64,000 nucleotides of DNA from Caecitellus pseudoparvulus (Eukaryota > Bigyra: Bicosoecida): positions 1 to 64,000 of the forward strand of contig CBFFRQ010000068.1 of assembly GCA_965644315.1 (NCBI GenBank), given 5' to 3'. The position numbers were made by a program, and so were the translations under genes. This document shows positions 60,712-64,000 of the stretch, piece after piece (the stretch's first letter is position 1; the number at the start of each line of letters is the position of its first letter). Under the pieces are notes generated by a model. It was not told the DNA's origin. It did not search any database and saw only the letters and a program-made list of their open reading frames with translations.

Positions 60712-63700
60712 ATGTCGAACTTCGACCCATCGCGATTCACGGAGCGAGTGAACGGAGTCCTCCGCGCCGCCATTGACACGGCCCTCGCCAAGGCCAGCTC
60801 CCAAGGAGCCACACCATTGCACGTGTTTCAGGCGCTGCTCGCGGACGATGCCGCATTTGCAAGGCGAGTCCTCACCAAGGCAGGCGTGGATGCAGAGAGC
60901 TTGATTGCAAAGACAGAGACGGCAGTGGCAAGCTTGCCGCAGCAATCACCCCCTCCAAGTGAAGCGCTGCCCAACAGCGCTCTCGTCAAGGTCCTGCGAT
61001 CAGCTGAGACCGCCGCCAAAGCCAACGGCGACACAGTCACTGCTCTGGACAGCCTCTTCAAAGCTCTACTGAATGATGTACGTTCCAGTGCCCTGTGTAC
61101 CTTCTCGCTGGCCGCACCGCAGCCAGCGAGCTGCGTGGTGTGCGCTTGATGCGCGAGCGTTTCTGCCGTTGGCTCTGTCGAACTTTCCCCGCCTTCCATC
61201 GCAGGCGAGCGTGAAGAAGGTCCTAAAATCCCAAGGCGGTGCACCAAGCAGTGCCATTTTGGATGCCATCAACTCTAGCCGACCATCGAAGCCTCTCACA
61301 TCGTGCGTGCACGTGGCGCCAGTCGACGCTGGCGGCACCCTCAGCTGAAAGCTCACTCCGCACTCACCCCCCCCCCTTTCCCCCGCCGCTTCACAGGAAG
61401 GCTGCCGAGGGCACCTTTGAAGCTCTGCAGCAGTATGGGACAGACCTCACACAACTGGCAGCCGACGGCAAGCTCCCGCCAGTCATCGGGCGCGATGAGG
61501 AGATCCGGCGCTGCATCAGGGTGCTGTCACGGAAGACCAAGAACAACCCCGTGCTAATTGGCGAGCCGGGGACAGGCAAGACAGCCATCGTCGAAGGCCT
61601 AGCACAGCGTATCGTGATGGGGGACGTCCCCCACACGCTGGCGTGCAAGCTCATCTCCCTGGACATGGGCAGCCTTATCGCCGGCGCCAAGTACCGCGGC
61701 GAGTTTGAGGAGCGCCTGAAGGCCGTGCTGGGCGAAGTGAAGGCTGCAGAGGGCAACGTCATCCTCTTCATCGACGAATTGCACCTGGTCATTGGCGCCG
61801 GTAAGACTGAAGGTGCCATGGATGCCAGCAACCTGCTGAAGCCGATGCTGGCACGGGGTGAGCTGCGTCTACTGGGTGCAACCACCCTTGCTGAGTACCG
61901 GCAGCACGTGGAGAAGGATGCTGCCTTTGAGCGCCGCTTCCAGCAGGTGTACGTGGCTGAACCCAGTGTGGAGGACACCGTCTCCATCTTGCGCGGCGTG
62001 AAGGATTCGTACGAGACGCACCATGGTGTGCGCATCTTGGACTCCGCTCTCGTCCTGGCAGCCAAGCTGGCCGACAGGTACATCACGAACCGCTTCCAAC
62101 CCGACAAGTCCCTGGACCTCGTGGACGAAGCCTGTGCCAGCATTCGAGTGCAGCTGGACTCCCAGCCAGAGCTCATTGATCGCTTGGAGCGGCGCCAGCT
62201 GCAGCTGGAGGTGGAAGCCACCGCCCTGGCAGTGGAGAAGGACGCCGGCAGTAAGGACCGCCTGGCCAAGGTGCAGGAGGAGCTAGCATCCGTAAAGGAG
62301 CGCCTTGCGCCTCTCCGACTCAAGTATGAGGAGGAGCGCAGCCGAGTGGACAGCGTGCGCAAGCTGCAGCAGAAGCTCGCCGACACGAAGCACAAGCTGG
62401 AGGTCGCGCGCCGGGAAGGCAACACAAGCAAGGTTGCAGACCTGCAGTATGGTGCGCTGCCACAGCTGGAGGCAGACCTGGCCCGCATGTCGGCAGCTGC
62501 AGCAAAGGAGACGGCCGCCGTGGAGGCGGCGGTGGCAGCGGGAGATGAAAGCGCGGCACCCATGTTGTCGGAGGTAGTCACGCCTGAACACATCGCCACG
62601 GTGGTGTCCCGCGCCACAGGCATCCCCCTGTCCAAGATGCTGTCATCTGAGCGCGAACGACTGCTGAACCTGTCGTCGTCGTTGCACGCCCGCGTTGTGG
62701 GGCAGGACAGCGCTGTGGATGCGGTTGCGGACGCCATCATGCGCAGCCGCGCTGGCATGTCGGACGCAGGGCGACCCACGGGCAGTTTCTTGTTCCTGGG
62801 CCCCACTGGCGTCGGCAAGACTGAGCTAGCCAAGGCACTCGCGTGGGAGCTGTTTGACGATGAAAAGCACATCGTTCGTGTGGACATGAGCGAGTACAAC
62901 ACAGAACACACGGTGAGCAGGCTGGTCGGTGCTCCGCCTGGCTATGTCGGCCACGAATCAGGCGGTGCACTCACCGAGGCGGTGCGCCGGCGCCCCTACT
63001 CCCTCGTGCTCCTGGACGAAATCGAGAAAGCCCACCCGCGCGTCATGAACGTGCTGCTGCAAATGCTGGACGACGGGCGGTTGACGGACGGACAGGGACG
63101 CACCGTGGACTTCTCCAGCACGGTCGTCATCATGACGAGCAACTTGGGCGCGCAGCACCTGCTGGAAGACGCCATGCGCCGCCAAGCTGCAGCCCCAACC
63201 TCCAAGCGCCCCCGCAGCTCGGAATCAGGGGACGTCGGCGAGTCCGTGGAAGCTGGCATCTCGCCAGAGACGGAGGAGGCTGTCATGTCGGAAGTGCGTG
63301 CATTCCTCACGCCTGAGCTGCTCAACCGCTTCGACGAGGTGGTCATGTTCCAGTCCCTCACCCGGGCTCACCTGAGAGGCATCCTGCGTCTCCAGGTCAA
63401 GGGCTTGGCGAAGCGCCTGGCAGAGCGACACATCACGCTCACACTTGGGGACGATGCCCTGGACGCCATCATTGCGGCAGTCTACTCCCCAGCTTATGGT
63501 GCACGGCCCCTGCGGCGCTGGATGGAGAAGCACATCGCCACAGCACTTTCACGCCTCATCGTCAGTGGGCAGCTGCCAGATCACAGCACGGTGCATGCCT
63601 CCCTTGCTACCGAAACAGATGGTGCTGCCGCAGCCCCAGACGCTCGTCGAGGCGGGCTTGTCGGGGGCAAGGTCCCGCTTGCCTTTACCGTGGAGCCGGC

Positions 63701-63800
63701 AGCCTCTGCTGGAGCTGCAGGGTACAGCTCCCCCATTCCAGCGGACGCAGTTGGGTCCAAGTGGGATGAAGATGGGGACATCACATCCCCCTACCACTAA
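60712..63800 (+). CDS. CLPB: ClpB/Hsp101 disaggregase
   Basis: Exons 60712-61077, 61205-61302 and 61397-63800 (introns 127 and 94 nt), 955 residues. The N-domain starts [20 protein letters not shown] without a targeting sequence, so this is the cytosolic Hsp101 form. The first AAA+ domain has Walker [10 protein letters not shown] and Walker [21 protein letters not shown]; the coiled-coil middle domain follows ([20 protein letters not shown]); the second AAA+ has GPTGVGKTE and [40 protein letters not shown] provides the pore-loop motif GYVG. ClpB threads aggregated protein through its hexamer with Hsp70. The C-terminus is extended by about 60 residues (Ala/Gly/Ser-rich, ending [11 protein letters not shown]). 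Family length is usually 860-910. A Ser/Arg-rich insert ([20 protein letters not shown]) interrupts the second AAA+ domain. Confidence 0.95.
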
Positions 63801-64000
63801 GGCGCTGGACCTCATGATTAGCATGTGTCCACGGCCCAGGTCATGTTCGAGCGCTGGAGCCTAGCCTGCTGCAGCACTTGCTCCACTTCGGATCTGGTGA
63901 AGGTGCCAAGCCCTGCATGTGCTGCTGATGCCGTGCCTGCAGCCAAACCAAATGCAAATGCATGCCAACTTGGGAGCGTTGTCCACGCCCATGCCATGCT
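63801..64000. other. 3' flank of the ClpB gene
   Basis: The last 200 bases after the ClpB stop codon. No frame or repeat of note; presumably 3' UTR and downstream spacer. Confidence 0.5.

Noticed and set aside
58843-62911. 410- and 506-residue minus-strand frames over the CBS-PTC7 and ClpB genes
   Set aside because: Antisense shadows of strongly supported coding sequences; no recognisable domains.

Overview
The window is a stretch of GC-rich, densely packed eukaryotic nuclear DNA joined at its left edge to a short, strongly AT-rich viral-type insert. From about 10.7 kb rightwards it holds ordinary eukaryotic genes: small GT..AG introns (mostly 62-130 nt, donors GTGAG/GTGCG), mitochondrial targeting sequences, SH2, p25-alpha, SERINC, IQ, MORN and EF-hand domains, and gaps of often only 15-500 bp. 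This suggests a GC-rich unicellular protist. The very GC-rich host plus an AT-rich virophage-like insert with TCTA promoter motifs resembles the heterotrophic stramenopile Cafeteria and its endogenous mavirus-like elements. That identification is an inference, not something the sequence proves.

Region 1 (1-2040): three AT-rich minus-strand genes. The leftmost looks like the start of a retroviral-type (rve) integrase running off the window edge. Each start codon has a TCTA motif 10-14 nt upstream. The rest is an AT-rich non-coding terminus with a 175-bp tandem duplication. Region 2 (2041-10330): a mosaic of transposon debris with stepwise composition changes. It has a second AT-rich islet at 3600-3725, a probable non-LTR retrotransposon tail (3797-4621) and a large, apparently intact two-exon DDE-type transposase (6118-10328).

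Region 3 (10.7-24.4 kb): tandem-SH2 protein, D-aminoacyl-tRNA deacylase, EF-hand MscS channel, a 1643-residue AlbA_2/Schlafen plus PDZ-like protein, a 77-residue zinc-ribbon protein, a small unknown protein starting 3 nt after it, and the WDR74/Nsa1 ribosome-biogenesis factor. Region 4 (24.6-35.4 kb): N-myristoylated 5'-nucleotidase with three IQ motifs, a mitochondrial PDK-type kinase, an organelle-targeted helical protein, and an LTA4H-type M1 aminopeptidase with an (AAAEK)n stalk and C-terminal membrane anchor. Region 5 (36.6-50.1 kb): a Zn2Cys6 regulator, secreted alpha-amylase, a membrane glycosyltransferase-like protein, a MORN membrane protein, SERINC and a p25-alpha/TPPP protein. Region 6 (50.2-64 kb): eIF3j, the E2 subunit of 2-oxoglutarate dehydrogenase, a large Ser/Pro-rich TPR protein, a CBS-PTC7 phosphatase fusion and ClpB/Hsp101.

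Exon structures were worked out by hand from splice sites, reading-frame phase and family alignment. Most are internally consistent, but none was checked against RNA. Three mitochondrial 2-oxoacid or phosphatase genes (PDK-type kinase, OGDC E2, PTC7 type) lie in the same window; I see no evidence that they are co-regulated.
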